Origin: Candidatus Nitrosoglobus terrae | GTDB lineage: Bacteria > Pseudomonadota > Gammaproteobacteria > Nitrosococcales > Nitrosococcaceae | Reading direction: 5' to 3' | DNA: 64,000 nt | Assembly (NCBI RefSeq): GCF_002356115.1 | Contig: NZ_AP014836.1 | Location: 1,861,091 to 1,925,090, forward strand | Shown here: positions 11,120 to 19,417 of the stretch, piece by piece | How positions within the stretch are numbered: position 1 is the first letter of the stretch | How the letters are laid out: each line of letters starts with the position of its first letter | Position numbers and translations under genes: made by a program | Notes under the pieces: model-generated | The model's input: the letters and a program-made list of their open reading frames with translations, nothing else | Told to the model about the DNA's origin: nothing | The model's database searches: none

Positions 11120-11966
11120 TCCCCAGTATAGCAGTCACATCTGCCCCTACTCTGGCCAATAGATCCATCTCAATCACCCGTTCCCGAAATCTCGCAGATA
11201 CTTTATGTTTGTCATAACGCCCGGCCAAATCGCGAGTTAAGGCAAATGCTAAATCAATACACAGCGTTTCTTTATATAAATCCGCCAAATCATAGATAAA
11301 AGGCAAGGGACTCCCAGAGTGAATAAAGCCAATACACGGCGAATAACCCATACTATGGATGGCTGAACAAAGAATACCGTAAAGGGCAGCGTTGGCAGCT
11401 GTAAGCACCTGATTGGTGAGATCGCTGATTTCAAATTTGCCCGGCGTATAAATACGCCCCTTCCAGCCTACTTGATACTCTTCGGCTTTTTGCTGATATA
11501 GGCCACGTACCCGCAAGCCCTCCATGCCCATCATTTCCTTAATCGTCTTACCTGCTAAGTCAGCCTCAGGAAAGCGATGGGCAAAGAACCGTCGCGCCAC
11601 TGCTAAGGATTTTTTAGGGTCGCTGGCAAGCTCAATTTGTTGCTTAAGATTACGGGTATTGGCGGTAGGCAGAAAACCGGCGGCGTAAAATAACAGAGAA
11701 TCCTCCCCTACCCAACATACCGCACAGTTAGCGGCAGTGGCCGTTTTAATCGCGTCATGGGTCACGGTCGTCCCCGGCCCCAACAATAACGCATTGAGGG
11801 TAGCCACCGGCAATGGCACCACGTTGGCATCAGCATCGATCCACTTAACACTGCTGTCATCAATTTCTAACCGCCCCCGCTCCAGATAGATAAAAGGGTA
11901 TTTATCTTTTACTTGGGGCAAAGACTCTCGGGTGATCTTGACAAATAAACGCTGATCGTCGCTCAT
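11091..11966 (-). CDS. cas1: CRISPR-associated integrase Cas1, type I-E
   Basis: Catalytic subunit that inserts new spacers at the leader end of the array. The 291-residue length is somewhat under the E. coli protein. The C-terminal alpha-helical catalytic domain contains LTNQVLTAANAALYG and CIGFIHSGSPLPFIYDLADL, with the conserved His and the acidic residues that bind metal. The C-terminus ends GSGRANRYCK. It starts at an ATG 5 bp after the cas5e stop and overlaps cas2 by 29 bp. With cas2 it forms the adaptation module of the operon. Confidence 0.97.
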   Translation of the reverse strand: MSDDQRLFVKITRESLPQVKDKYPFIYLERGRLEIDDSSVKWIDADANVVPLPVATLNALLLGPGTTVTHDAIKTATAANCAVCWVGEDSLLFYAAGFLPTANTRNLKQQIELASDPKKSLAVARRFFAHRFPEADLAGKTIKEMMGMEGLRVRGLYQQKAEEYQVGWKGRIYTPGKFEISDLTNQVLTAANAALYGILCSAIHSMGYSPCIGFIHSGSPLPFIYDLADLYKETLCIDLAFALTRDLAGRYDKHKVSARFRERVIEMDLLARVGADVTAILGSGRANRYCK

Positions 11967-11971
11967 ATTCG

Positions 11972-12673
11972 CTACGCTAGCCGCTGTACCGTCACCCGTC
12001 GGTCACGGTATTTTTTATGCTCGCCAAACTGTAACGGAACATCGTTTAAGGTCAGTACTTCGTCGCCCTCATGCTCCCCTTGTCGTACTTGCAATACAGC
12101 CGTACGTTTCTTTTCCTCAGCTAATTTTTGGCCGGCGGCCAGGGCCTCACCTCCGGTCATAAATTCGCCTCGATAAATAAACTCACTGGGTACGCAATTT
12201 TTACGGCCTAGATACAAATCCCATACCGGTGCCTGTAAAGCGGCTATAATGTCTGTCACCCTAGCGGCAGGTACTTGTAAGGCTACTGCATAGGCCATAT
12301 CTTGCAAATAGTAGCGGTAAGTCATCTTAGTCCCTCCGCCAACTGCTTTGCCGCCATCACTTTTTTTCGGGATCAGTAGCGTTTGCCACGGATCTTGATC
12401 GTCATAGCCACTCCCCACCATATGAAAATCCCGCAGCAAGGGCTGGCGGTCCTGAGCATCCCGCGGTACATAAGCCACTAACTGCATATCCAAATCGACC
12501 CAAGCCGCCAACCAATCCCGCTGCTCTCCCCCGATACCTAATGCACAGCAGATCAAACCCAACACCCCCGATTTGGTGGGGAAATGTAAGCTATCACGGT
12601 GGCCAAACTTGGAGTCATGCCCCCAAGCCTGTAAAGGAGCCTCTAGCCATAATAAAAGATAAGGATCGCTCAT
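11972..12673 (-). CDS. cas5e: Cascade subunit Cas5e
   Basis: RAMP protein that caps the 5' handle of the crRNA in the type I-E Cascade complex. The 233 residues start with MSDPYLLLWLEAPLQAWGHD, the typical Cas5e N-terminus, followed by FPTKSGVLGLICCALGI and later LYLGRKNCVPS, the conserved thumb and glycine segment. It lies 9 bp after cas7e and 5 bp before cas1 on the minus strand, inside one continuous operon. Confidence 0.96.
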   Translation of the reverse strand: MSDPYLLLWLEAPLQAWGHDSKFGHRDSLHFPTKSGVLGLICCALGIGGEQRDWLAAWVDLDMQLVAYVPRDAQDRQPLLRDFHMVGSGYDDQDPWQTLLIPKKSDGGKAVGGGTKMTYRYYLQDMAYAVALQVPAARVTDIIAALQAPVWDLYLGRKNCVPSEFIYRGEFMTGGEALAAGQKLAEEKKRTAVLQVRQGEHEGDEVLTLNDVPLQFGEHKKYRDRRVTVQRLA

Positions 12674-12682
12674 GATTCCCCC

Positions 12683-13711
12683 TCACTGCACATGATTTTG
12701 CAGCTTGGTAATCAGATCATCGATGCTGAAATTTTCATCTTCACCAAACTCATACGCCCCTAGCTGGCCAAACAATGAGCCGCTGAGTTTTTCTTTTTTA
12801 TCGAGGTAGTCTTTCAGCGCCTCAATGCTAGGTTGCAAGTAGCCCTCACCTTTAGCTTTAACGGGTTTTTCAAAGGGTATTTGTAAGCGCTGGCCTTTGC
12901 GCACCAATACCCGAGCAAACTCCCACGGGCTGGCACCGGATTGGGTGGTTTGGCGGGCACTGGGCACCGCCACAAATAGGGCTTGGGTAAAAGCAGTAAT
13001 GGCTTTTTTCAGGTCTTCTGTCCCCAACGTTTGGGCAAGCTGGCCTAAATCTAAGCTGACGTAGCGGTAATAGGTAGCGCTATTAAATTCCAAGCTCCCC
13101 ATGTGGGCGGAACAGGGTTTTTCCGCTAGATCATCCAGCGCAGTAAAAAACTCCACCTCATTACTCACCTTGTGGGTAGAAATAGCATGGGCAAAAGACG
13201 CGGCGGCCTCCACGTTCATGTCTGCTGTCTTAGCCACCATGCGACCAAATAGGGCAATATCCAGCGCATCCACCGCTGGATTGATTGTTTTTTTAGCAAC
13301 CTTAGCTACTTCCTTATCTTTGAATTTACTGACATCAAAGCCATTTTCTTTGGCGTACTCAGCAAAAGCGGTAGCTTCGGTGTCGCTGATAAATAGCAAA
13401 GTATCATCGATAATCAGATCTGCCAGTTTTTTGCCACAGGCTTGAGCCAAGCTTTCTTCAGCTCCGGCAGCTTGGCAGGCTTTAGTAAAAATTCTTTCTG
13501 CCTGTTTGGTACGGGTTGCTAGCTTGATACCAAAATCTGGCATCGCCAGCCGCACCTGGCGCTTCCAGCACTGGGAGCTAACACGGGCACGAGTGACTCC
13601 CCCCACTACAGCAGTCTTGGGTGCCCCCACGTCATCCCGATTCAGACAAGTAACGGGGAAGGATTGGAGGATATGAAATTCAATACGGGTATTTGTGTAG
13701 ATGTTAGTCAT
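12683..13711 (-). CDS. cas7e: Cascade backbone subunit Cas7e
   Basis: Forms the helical backbone that coats the crRNA spacer. The N-terminal IEFHILQSFPVTCLNRDDVG and GGVTRARVSSQCWKR are diagnostic, with SLEFNSATYYRY and QTTQSGASPWEF further on. I start it at the ATG at 13711 (MTNIYTNTRIEF, 342 residues) because AGGAG lies about 7 bases before it; an upstream in-frame start at 13744 would run into cas6e. Cas7 follows cas6e rather than cse2 here, unlike the E. coli operon. Confidence 0.97.
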   Translation of the reverse strand: MTNIYTNTRIEFHILQSFPVTCLNRDDVGAPKTAVVGGVTRARVSSQCWKRQVRLAMPDFGIKLATRTKQAERIFTKACQAAGAEESLAQACGKKLADLIIDDTLLFISDTEATAFAEYAKENGFDVSKFKDKEVAKVAKKTINPAVDALDIALFGRMVAKTADMNVEAAASFAHAISTHKVSNEVEFFTALDDLAEKPCSAHMGSLEFNSATYYRYVSLDLGQLAQTLGTEDLKKAITAFTQALFVAVPSARQTTQSGASPWEFARVLVRKGQRLQIPFEKPVKAKGEGYLQPSIEALKDYLDKKEKLSGSLFGQLGAYEFGEDENFSIDDLITKLQNHVQ

Positions 13712-13724
13712 GAAAAACTCCTGT

Positions 13725-14381
13725 TTAGTTAAATGGGTTATCAATCAGCGGCACAATCTGTAGTAGACCGCAGCCAAAGGCGCGGCCTCGGCCAATGCCG
13801 TTGGTAAAGTTGTGGCAAAATTGCTCACGGTTGGTTACAGCAAGCTGGCCTTGGATATGGGCTTGGGCTAACGTCACCGGACGCTGGGCTTTGTCTTTAA
13901 ACTGCAACACTTCTAGCCGGTCTATTTGCAGGTGCTCAGCAGAAGCGGTAAAACCCCAGCTGGCAGCAGCCCGCTCTAAAAACCACTGGGCTACCGCGTC
14001 GCGACTCTTCACTGGCATCAACTTACGGCTAGCGTTATCGCGTCGGGTGGGATTGATAATCACCTTGAAGCGATAGCGCCCGTGGGTAAGAAAATTATCT
14101 GGAATGGGACGGCTATTCACCTCACCATAGGCTTGGCCGTCCTCATTTACAGCCTGCTCGGCAGGCACACGATTAGCCAGTAGCAAAATCTTACGTCCCT
14201 GAAAATCACCCCCTTGGTCAGCGTATAAAATGCCGCTGGCTTGGCTACCCTGTTTCTCAGCGCTGCTACGCCTATCTTCGTATAAGCTATACACCACCCG
14301 ATGCAGGGAATAAGGATCGGTGATGCGCAACGCCTTGATAGCAGCACGATCAAGCTGTAACACGCTAGCGGTCAGATTCAT
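13725..14381 (-). CDS. cas6e: crRNA-processing endoribonuclease Cas6e
   Basis: Cuts the pre-crRNA at the 3' base of the repeat hairpin and stays bound in Cascade. The N-terminal ferredoxin fold has DPYSLHRVVYSLYED, with the catalytic His at about residue 27. Residues PDNFLTHGRYRFKVIINPT form the middle. The C-terminal fold ends with the glycine-rich loop GIGRGRAFGCGLLQIVPL. The length of 218 is close to the family norm. It overlaps cse2 by 4 bp (ATGA). Its position between cse2 and cas7e differs from the E. coli order, where cas6e follows cas5e. Confidence 0.96.
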   Translation of the reverse strand: MNLTASVLQLDRAAIKALRITDPYSLHRVVYSLYEDRRSSAEKQGSQASGILYADQGGDFQGRKILLLANRVPAEQAVNEDGQAYGEVNSRPIPDNFLTHGRYRFKVIINPTRRDNASRKLMPVKSRDAVAQWFLERAAASWGFTASAEHLQIDRLEVLQFKDKAQRPVTLAQAHIQGQLAVTNREQFCHNFTNGIGRGRAFGCGLLQIVPLIDNPFN

Positions 14382-14920
14382 GGGGCCCCCTCAGCTGGAG
14401 CATCAGCCTCAGTTTGGCGACCATAGAACTCTTGCGCCCATTGCGCTTTGATTTGTTGCCCATGAGGGGCAAAATACTGCAACTGCCGCAATAAACGAAC
14501 GTAATCTAAGGGTTGGGTCACGCGGCTTTCAATTAGGGTTAGCACTGGGCGCAAAATACGGCACAATTCAGGTAGGCCATCGCAGGCCAGTACGCGACGC
14601 AATTTGGCCTTGGCCTGATCGCTTTGGTTGTCATCGGTGTAACAAGCAGCGATGGCTTGGCCCAGCCTGAAATTGCCGTTACGCTCAGCCCTAGCTTTCG
14701 CTAGGGCAGCCGCTACAGTGATAAAGGGTAGACGCTGATACTCCTGCTCTAGATCAACCCCAAACCCAGCCAAAAACTCCCAGCTCTGATATTCAGTGGC
14801 CGGATTATCAGCTCTGCGTAAGCGCGCGGCCAACCCTTTATCCTGCTGGATACGGGTCAGCAGGTAGCTCACGAAATTTTCTTCCCGACTGGCCGGGCGA
14901 TCGGATGCTACAGTTTCCAC
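14378..14920 (-). CDS. cse2: Cascade small subunit Cse2 (Cas11)
   Basis: Small alpha-helical subunit, two copies of which line the belly of Cascade and stabilise the displaced DNA strand. The 180 residues are rich in Ala, Leu and Arg, with YQRLPFITVAAALAKARAER and LRRVLACDGLPELCRILRPV matching the expected helices. Position supports the call: it sits between cas8e (17-bp gap) and cas6e (4-bp overlap). Sequence identity in this family is low, so context carries part of the weight. Confidence 0.92.
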   Translation of the reverse strand: METVASDRPASREENFVSYLLTRIQQDKGLAARLRRADNPATEYQSWEFLAGFGVDLEQEYQRLPFITVAAALAKARAERNGNFRLGQAIAACYTDDNQSDQAKAKLRRVLACDGLPELCRILRPVLTLIESRVTQPLDYVRLLRQLQYFAPHGQQIKAQWAQEFYGRQTEADAPAEGAP

Positions 14921-14937
14921 GGATCAATCCTCCTGCT

Positions 14938-16494
14938 TTACTTTAAATATTGACTTAAATTGGGACGGCGCTTAGCCCAAGCGTCCAACTGCCGAGCGGT
15001 TTCGTTGGGGCAAAAGCGGTTATAGGCTTGGCGCACGTAACTGGCAAAACGCAAGCGCAGTTTGTGACGCTGGTGTTGGTTTTTCTCATCCTGATTACAG
15101 CTATCGAGCAAGGTTTGAAAATCACGCTCGCACAGTTGCCAAAACAGTTGAGTGGCTTGGGCGGCAAGCTTACTGCCATCGACCAACTGTTCTTTAAAGT
15201 AAGCCATGACGCAGCCATATAGCGTTTTAGCGCTGATATCAAGCGCGCTCATTTCGGCTTGAAGCTGAGCAAACCAAGACTCACCTAACATGCTGCTATG
15301 TAGCCAAACTTGAGATTCAACGAAATCATCACCCTGCTTAACAGATTGATCGCCAGAATTAGAAGAAACTTTTATCCCGCCGCACCAAATAGAAAAAATT
15401 TTATGATTACTCTCAACAATACGATTAATACCAACTTTCAGAGCTATACACTCAAAACCAGTAGAGGAAGAAAATACGTTAACAGCTAGTATTGCTTCCA
15501 ACTCTCTCCACGGTCTTTTCTCAGGATCGGCGTACTTAGTTTTTATTTCTTTTCCTGACTTATTAATCAACAGGCTTGGCTCAGTCCAGCCCTCTTTAAC
15601 TTTTGGGTATTGAATACCATCCAGATAAAAAACACCCTCATCTTTCAGCAACACAAAACGCGATAAAGCCACTAACCCAGCTTGATAGCTGGTTTTATAT
15701 GCTTCTGCGATAGTGTCTTTTTCTGTTTCAGGCATCCTTTCCCAAAGGGGTATACCCACACCACTAGGCCAAGGATTTAATTTTTGAAAATTCTCCCCTG
15801 TCATTAAATTAAACCAAAGACTTTCAAGTATTGAGTCAACCAGGGGGAAACAATGCAGCTGGCCATTCCAACTGCCAAGACTAGGCCCAGCATAGGCGGT
15901 GTAACCACTCTTCAAAACATCTCCAGCAAGGGAGGTCAAATCGAACTCAATACGTTTTCCGCCAAAAGAAAAATTCATTAATGTAACCAAGAAAATAGCC
16001 TTCTCTGCATCAGATAAGGTTCTATGAAAAAGCGTTTGTGATAGCTGGGTATTATTTTCGCTTGGTAAATCTGGATAAAAGCCCGCACCAAATCTCTTGG
16101 CACTTCCAGACTGTATGGCTTCTGTTTTTTTACTTAGTGTTTTAGCCGTAGCTAGCTTTTTTTCCGTCCTATCAGCAATCAGTTTTTCTATGGCCGACAT
16201 CTGCAAAAACGGTTTTTCCCCGTACAGATAAAATCGGTCATACCACTTATCCAGATAGGCTAGGCAGTGTTGAGCCAAGCCCGCTGCCTCCAGTGCCTTC
16301 CATTCTTGTTCATCCTTGGGGGTACAAGCAGCTTGAGCAATAGCTAATAGTAATTTCATTAAGGCAATTTTTTGTACCGGATTACCGCCCAAGGCTCGGT
16401 ATTCAGAATTGCTGAATATCTGCCGTAAACTCACCCGCCCCCTATCGGCTACGGGCAGCCAAGGCTCATCAATCAGGTTAAATTGATTTTCCAT
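14938..16494 (-). CDS. cas8e: Cascade large subunit Cas8e (Cse1)
   Basis: Recognises the PAM and recruits Cas3. The N-terminus MENQFNLIDEPWLPV is diagnostic of Cse1, as are KLLLAIAQAACTPKDEQEW and FLQMSAIEKL. The 518 residues are close to the E. coli length. A C-terminal four-helix bundle is expected in the last 150 residues. The central stretch (about 15300-16150) looks clearly more AT-rich than both ends of the same gene, which may reflect exchange or rapid change of the PAM-reading part. It lies 12 bp after cas3 and is probably co-transcribed with it. Confidence 0.96.
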   Translation of the reverse strand: MENQFNLIDEPWLPVADRGRVSLRQIFSNSEYRALGGNPVQKIALMKLLLAIAQAACTPKDEQEWKALEAAGLAQHCLAYLDKWYDRFYLYGEKPFLQMSAIEKLIADRTEKKLATAKTLSKKTEAIQSGSAKRFGAGFYPDLPSENNTQLSQTLFHRTLSDAEKAIFLVTLMNFSFGGKRIEFDLTSLAGDVLKSGYTAYAGPSLGSWNGQLHCFPLVDSILESLWFNLMTGENFQKLNPWPSGVGIPLWERMPETEKDTIAEAYKTSYQAGLVALSRFVLLKDEGVFYLDGIQYPKVKEGWTEPSLLINKSGKEIKTKYADPEKRPWRELEAILAVNVFSSSTGFECIALKVGINRIVESNHKIFSIWCGGIKVSSNSGDQSVKQGDDFVESQVWLHSSMLGESWFAQLQAEMSALDISAKTLYGCVMAYFKEQLVDGSKLAAQATQLFWQLCERDFQTLLDSCNQDEKNQHQRHKLRLRFASYVRQAYNRFCPNETARQLDAWAKRRPNLSQYLK

Positions 16495-16506
16495 AGTGTC
16501 TCCAGA

Positions 16507-19128
16507 TCAGTCCTTATCTTTTGTTAAAACTTGGTAGCCCAAGTCATTGCGGTATTCCAAATAGTAGCGTTCATGCACAGGGGCACCATATAAACCTTGA
16601 AGCCGATCCGAATCCACTAACGCTACGCGTAAGAGACTCTCGTCCTCTGCCCAATTGGGATCACCCAAATAGAAACAATGGCCAAATCCAAGTTTCTGTA
16701 GCTGATCCCGTGCGGGGGGGGGCAAAGGTGCCTCAGCGGCGCGTACCGGCACGACCTGCTGCATGAGTGTTGCTGTCAGGGTTTTCCATGCAGATTTATT
16801 TAAGCGATGGTACTGCGTAGGTAATTCAAGGGTTTGGCCATCTAGCAAGGTCAAACGGGTAACGTGGTGGTCTTTGTCGTAATACAAATCCCGTAGCAGT
16901 AGCACTTCATAGCTATCGCTTTCGCTATAACGGGTTTGGGCTTTGGCTTCTGGTAACGTTTTGCCATCTTCGGCCAAGCCGATACGCGCCAATTGCCGTA
17001 GAGCTTGTCGACCCATACGCTGATGGCCATACCCTTTGCTGCCATGTTCCAGCTCATACAGCCAACGAGCCATAGCGCCCTCTTCACATCTATTGGCGTA
17101 AGTGGCTTCAATCAGACCCCGAATATCGCTGGGTAAGGCAAGCTGTTGAACGGGCTGCCATACCTCCAAGCTACGGCATAGCACATAAGGGGCATAAACA
17201 TGCGCACTGGCACCAAAAGCATGAACGGGATTTTCAATAGCACCATGTAAATCCGGGGCTAATAGCCAAGCTTCACAACGTGCTCCCGCTGGACGGGGAG
17301 TATCGGTGTGGCGCCACAATCGACCTAGTCGCTGCAATAACATATCTGTAGGGGCAAAACGACTCACCATAAAATCGGCATCGATATCCAGCGACTGCTC
17401 TAGTACTTGAGTGCCGATTAGAATCCGTCCTTGCTTAACCCGGTGCTCCCAACCGGGTTTACCGAATAAATCCACCCAATGATTTTCAATTTTTTGCCGA
17501 TCGGCAGCAGTAAAGCGTGAATGGAGCAGGCCGCAAGCTAGTCCCAATTCCTGAGCACGAGCCGCTAAATCAAGGTAGCGTTGCTGAGCCTCTTTGACGG
17601 TATTTTCAATCCATAGTACTTGCTGGCCTTGGCTAGCACGATCTAGCGCCTCTTGTATTGCCTTAGCTTCGTCCTGTAGCAATATAATTTCTATGTGCGT
17701 ATCAGGCGGAGGCGCAACGGCCAGTTCCCGCACTGCTTCCGCTGCGCGGACGGCGGTAATCAGAGGATAGGCTTGGCTATGCAGTGGCATTTGTAGCAAT
17801 TCACTGCGCCGCTCCTGATTGAGGGTGGCGCTTAGAATAATGACCGTACAATGCAGGTTACGCAAAAGCTCTACCAGCGCATTTAGCAAGGTGCCCGTAT
17901 AGGCATCATAGGTATGCACTTCATCGAGAATCACCACCTTGCCCGCCAAACCAAAAGCGCGCACAAAACCATGTTTAACATTCATGGCGGCCATTAAGGC
18001 TTGATCAATAGTGCCCACGGCAAAGGGTGCCAATAGCCCACGTTTAGCTTGACTAAACCACGCGCCGCCGGGTTTCCCTTCTTCACCCATCTCCATTTCC
18101 TGTAACCATGCCTTGCTATGGAGCAACAAAGCGCGACGGTGCGGGCAATCGGGGGCAAGGATGCGCTCTAGAAAGCAATTGAAACGTTGATACATCTTGT
18201 TAGAAGTGAGCTGGGTAGGCAGGGCGAAATATATTCCCATCGCCTGCTCGGATTGCAGTATCTGGTAGGCAGCATAGAGGGCTGCTTCGGTCTTCCCCAG
18301 CCCCATAGGCGCTTCCAACACATACACCCCTGAGCCGCTTCTTACAACGTCGATCAATTGTTGCTGGGCTGGGCGCGGGGGCGGGGTAAAATCAAACACC
18401 TGCTCAAAGCTCAGGTTTTTCTGATAAGTGGGTAGTACAAAACCGGCCTCATCTACAGCACGCTTGATATTCTCCTGCCAAGGCTGTTTTGGATCTTCAA
18501 AATGCTGCCCCGAACCCACCCAGTCGGCCACACTGGTAAGACCGGCCACTAAACGCGCCTGAGCAGTTGAGTTTATTCGGGGCCAATCCATCCCAAGGTG
18601 CTGTTTTAGGTCTTCTACTAAAGCCTTACGCTCTAGCTGCCAAGGTAGGCCGCCAAACACCTCTGCATCCGCCCGTTTACCACTCAATTGAGGAGAAAAT
18701 CCATGATGCTGCCCCAAAATTTCAGGCACCCATTGGGGGGCATTCAGCGCTTTAGCCGCTGCTTGACTCACGCCAGCGTGTCCACCCCATTGCTTTTCAA
18801 GATCAGGATTAATCGATAAAGCTGAAAAATGCTCAATACCAATAGTGCAGGCACGGCGAAGTTTTTCAAAAAAAGTAGGACTAACCTTGCCGATATCGTG
18901 ACAGGCGGCGGCAAAGGGGGCATCGTCTGGAAATAGCTGATGGCGCAACTGATCCGGATAGCGCTCAAGCAACACACGGGCTACCTTGCCTACGATTTGA
19001 CAGTGCTCGGGCACGCTACGGCCAAGCTGGATATTCCCCGCTGCATCCTTAAATGTTTTTGCAGGGCAGTTGATGAATGGAATGACGGGAATATTGTTTT
19101 TATTCCCTGAGCTTGGTGGCTTTCGCAT
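16507..19128 (-). CDS. cas3: CRISPR-associated helicase-nuclease Cas3, type I-E
   Basis: Degrades target DNA after Cascade binding. An N-terminal HD nuclease domain (CHDIGK, His77-Asp78, plus QHHGFSPQ) is followed by a superfamily 2 helicase with Walker A APMGLGKTEAA (about residue 275), DEVHTYD, the SAT motif LSATLNQE and motif VI LLQRLGRLWRH. The C-terminal domain has LYYDKDHHVTRL. At 873 residues it is full length and no frame break is seen. It is the first gene of the operon, so its promoter should lie in 19129-19417. Confidence 0.97.
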   Translation of the reverse strand: MRKPPSSGNKNNIPVIPFINCPAKTFKDAAGNIQLGRSVPEHCQIVGKVARVLLERYPDQLRHQLFPDDAPFAAACHDIGKVSPTFFEKLRRACTIGIEHFSALSINPDLEKQWGGHAGVSQAAAKALNAPQWVPEILGQHHGFSPQLSGKRADAEVFGGLPWQLERKALVEDLKQHLGMDWPRINSTAQARLVAGLTSVADWVGSGQHFEDPKQPWQENIKRAVDEAGFVLPTYQKNLSFEQVFDFTPPPRPAQQQLIDVVRSGSGVYVLEAPMGLGKTEAALYAAYQILQSEQAMGIYFALPTQLTSNKMYQRFNCFLERILAPDCPHRRALLLHSKAWLQEMEMGEEGKPGGAWFSQAKRGLLAPFAVGTIDQALMAAMNVKHGFVRAFGLAGKVVILDEVHTYDAYTGTLLNALVELLRNLHCTVIILSATLNQERRSELLQMPLHSQAYPLITAVRAAEAVRELAVAPPPDTHIEIILLQDEAKAIQEALDRASQGQQVLWIENTVKEAQQRYLDLAARAQELGLACGLLHSRFTAADRQKIENHWVDLFGKPGWEHRVKQGRILIGTQVLEQSLDIDADFMVSRFAPTDMLLQRLGRLWRHTDTPRPAGARCEAWLLAPDLHGAIENPVHAFGASAHVYAPYVLCRSLEVWQPVQQLALPSDIRGLIEATYANRCEEGAMARWLYELEHGSKGYGHQRMGRQALRQLARIGLAEDGKTLPEAKAQTRYSESDSYEVLLLRDLYYDKDHHVTRLTLLDGQTLELPTQYHRLNKSAWKTLTATLMQQVVPVRAAEAPLPPPARDQLQKLGFGHCFYLGDPNWAEDESLLRVALVDSDRLQGLYGAPVHERYYLEYRNDLGYQVLTKDKD

Positions 19129-19417
19129 TTCAAAATCCTGTGCTTAGAATCTGTTAACGCTCTTCTGGGTAATCACCCTAAGAAGACCCCATGGATGCGC
19201 AATAAGCAGGTTTTACGCTTGCGCTCGCAAGTTTTTTCACATATTTTCTCTAGCCGCACAAAGCTGCGATCAACAACAAGGATGCAGGTACGGCCTCAGC
19301 AGATAGATCTTTGGTGTAGTCGCAGTTATACGGTTGAGCGGGTTCGTTTATGAACTTGTTCTAATATCGACTGAATCGATTAGAACTTTAGTACGAATCT
19401 TATGGAAGTAAACAAGT
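19129..19417. promoter_or_regulatory. Gap upstream of cas3 with two inverted repeats
   Basis: This 289-bp gap must contain the cas operon promoter and the 3' end of the GGDEF/EAL transcript. Two structures are visible. GTTCTAAT and ATTAGAAC (19358-19386) form an 8-bp inverted repeat with a 13-base centre. AACAAG and CTTGTT (19411-19428) form a 6-bp hairpin over the stop codon of the upstream gene. Neither is followed by a T tract, so operator or attenuator roles are as likely as termination. I see no gene in the gap. Confidence 0.4.

Noticed and set aside
6237-19128. Type I-C or I-F assignment of the CRISPR system
   Set aside because: Cse1, Cse2, Cas6e and Cas2e are all present and the repeat has the I-E hairpin and 61-bp unit; the pyrimidine-ending PAM alone does not argue for another subtype.
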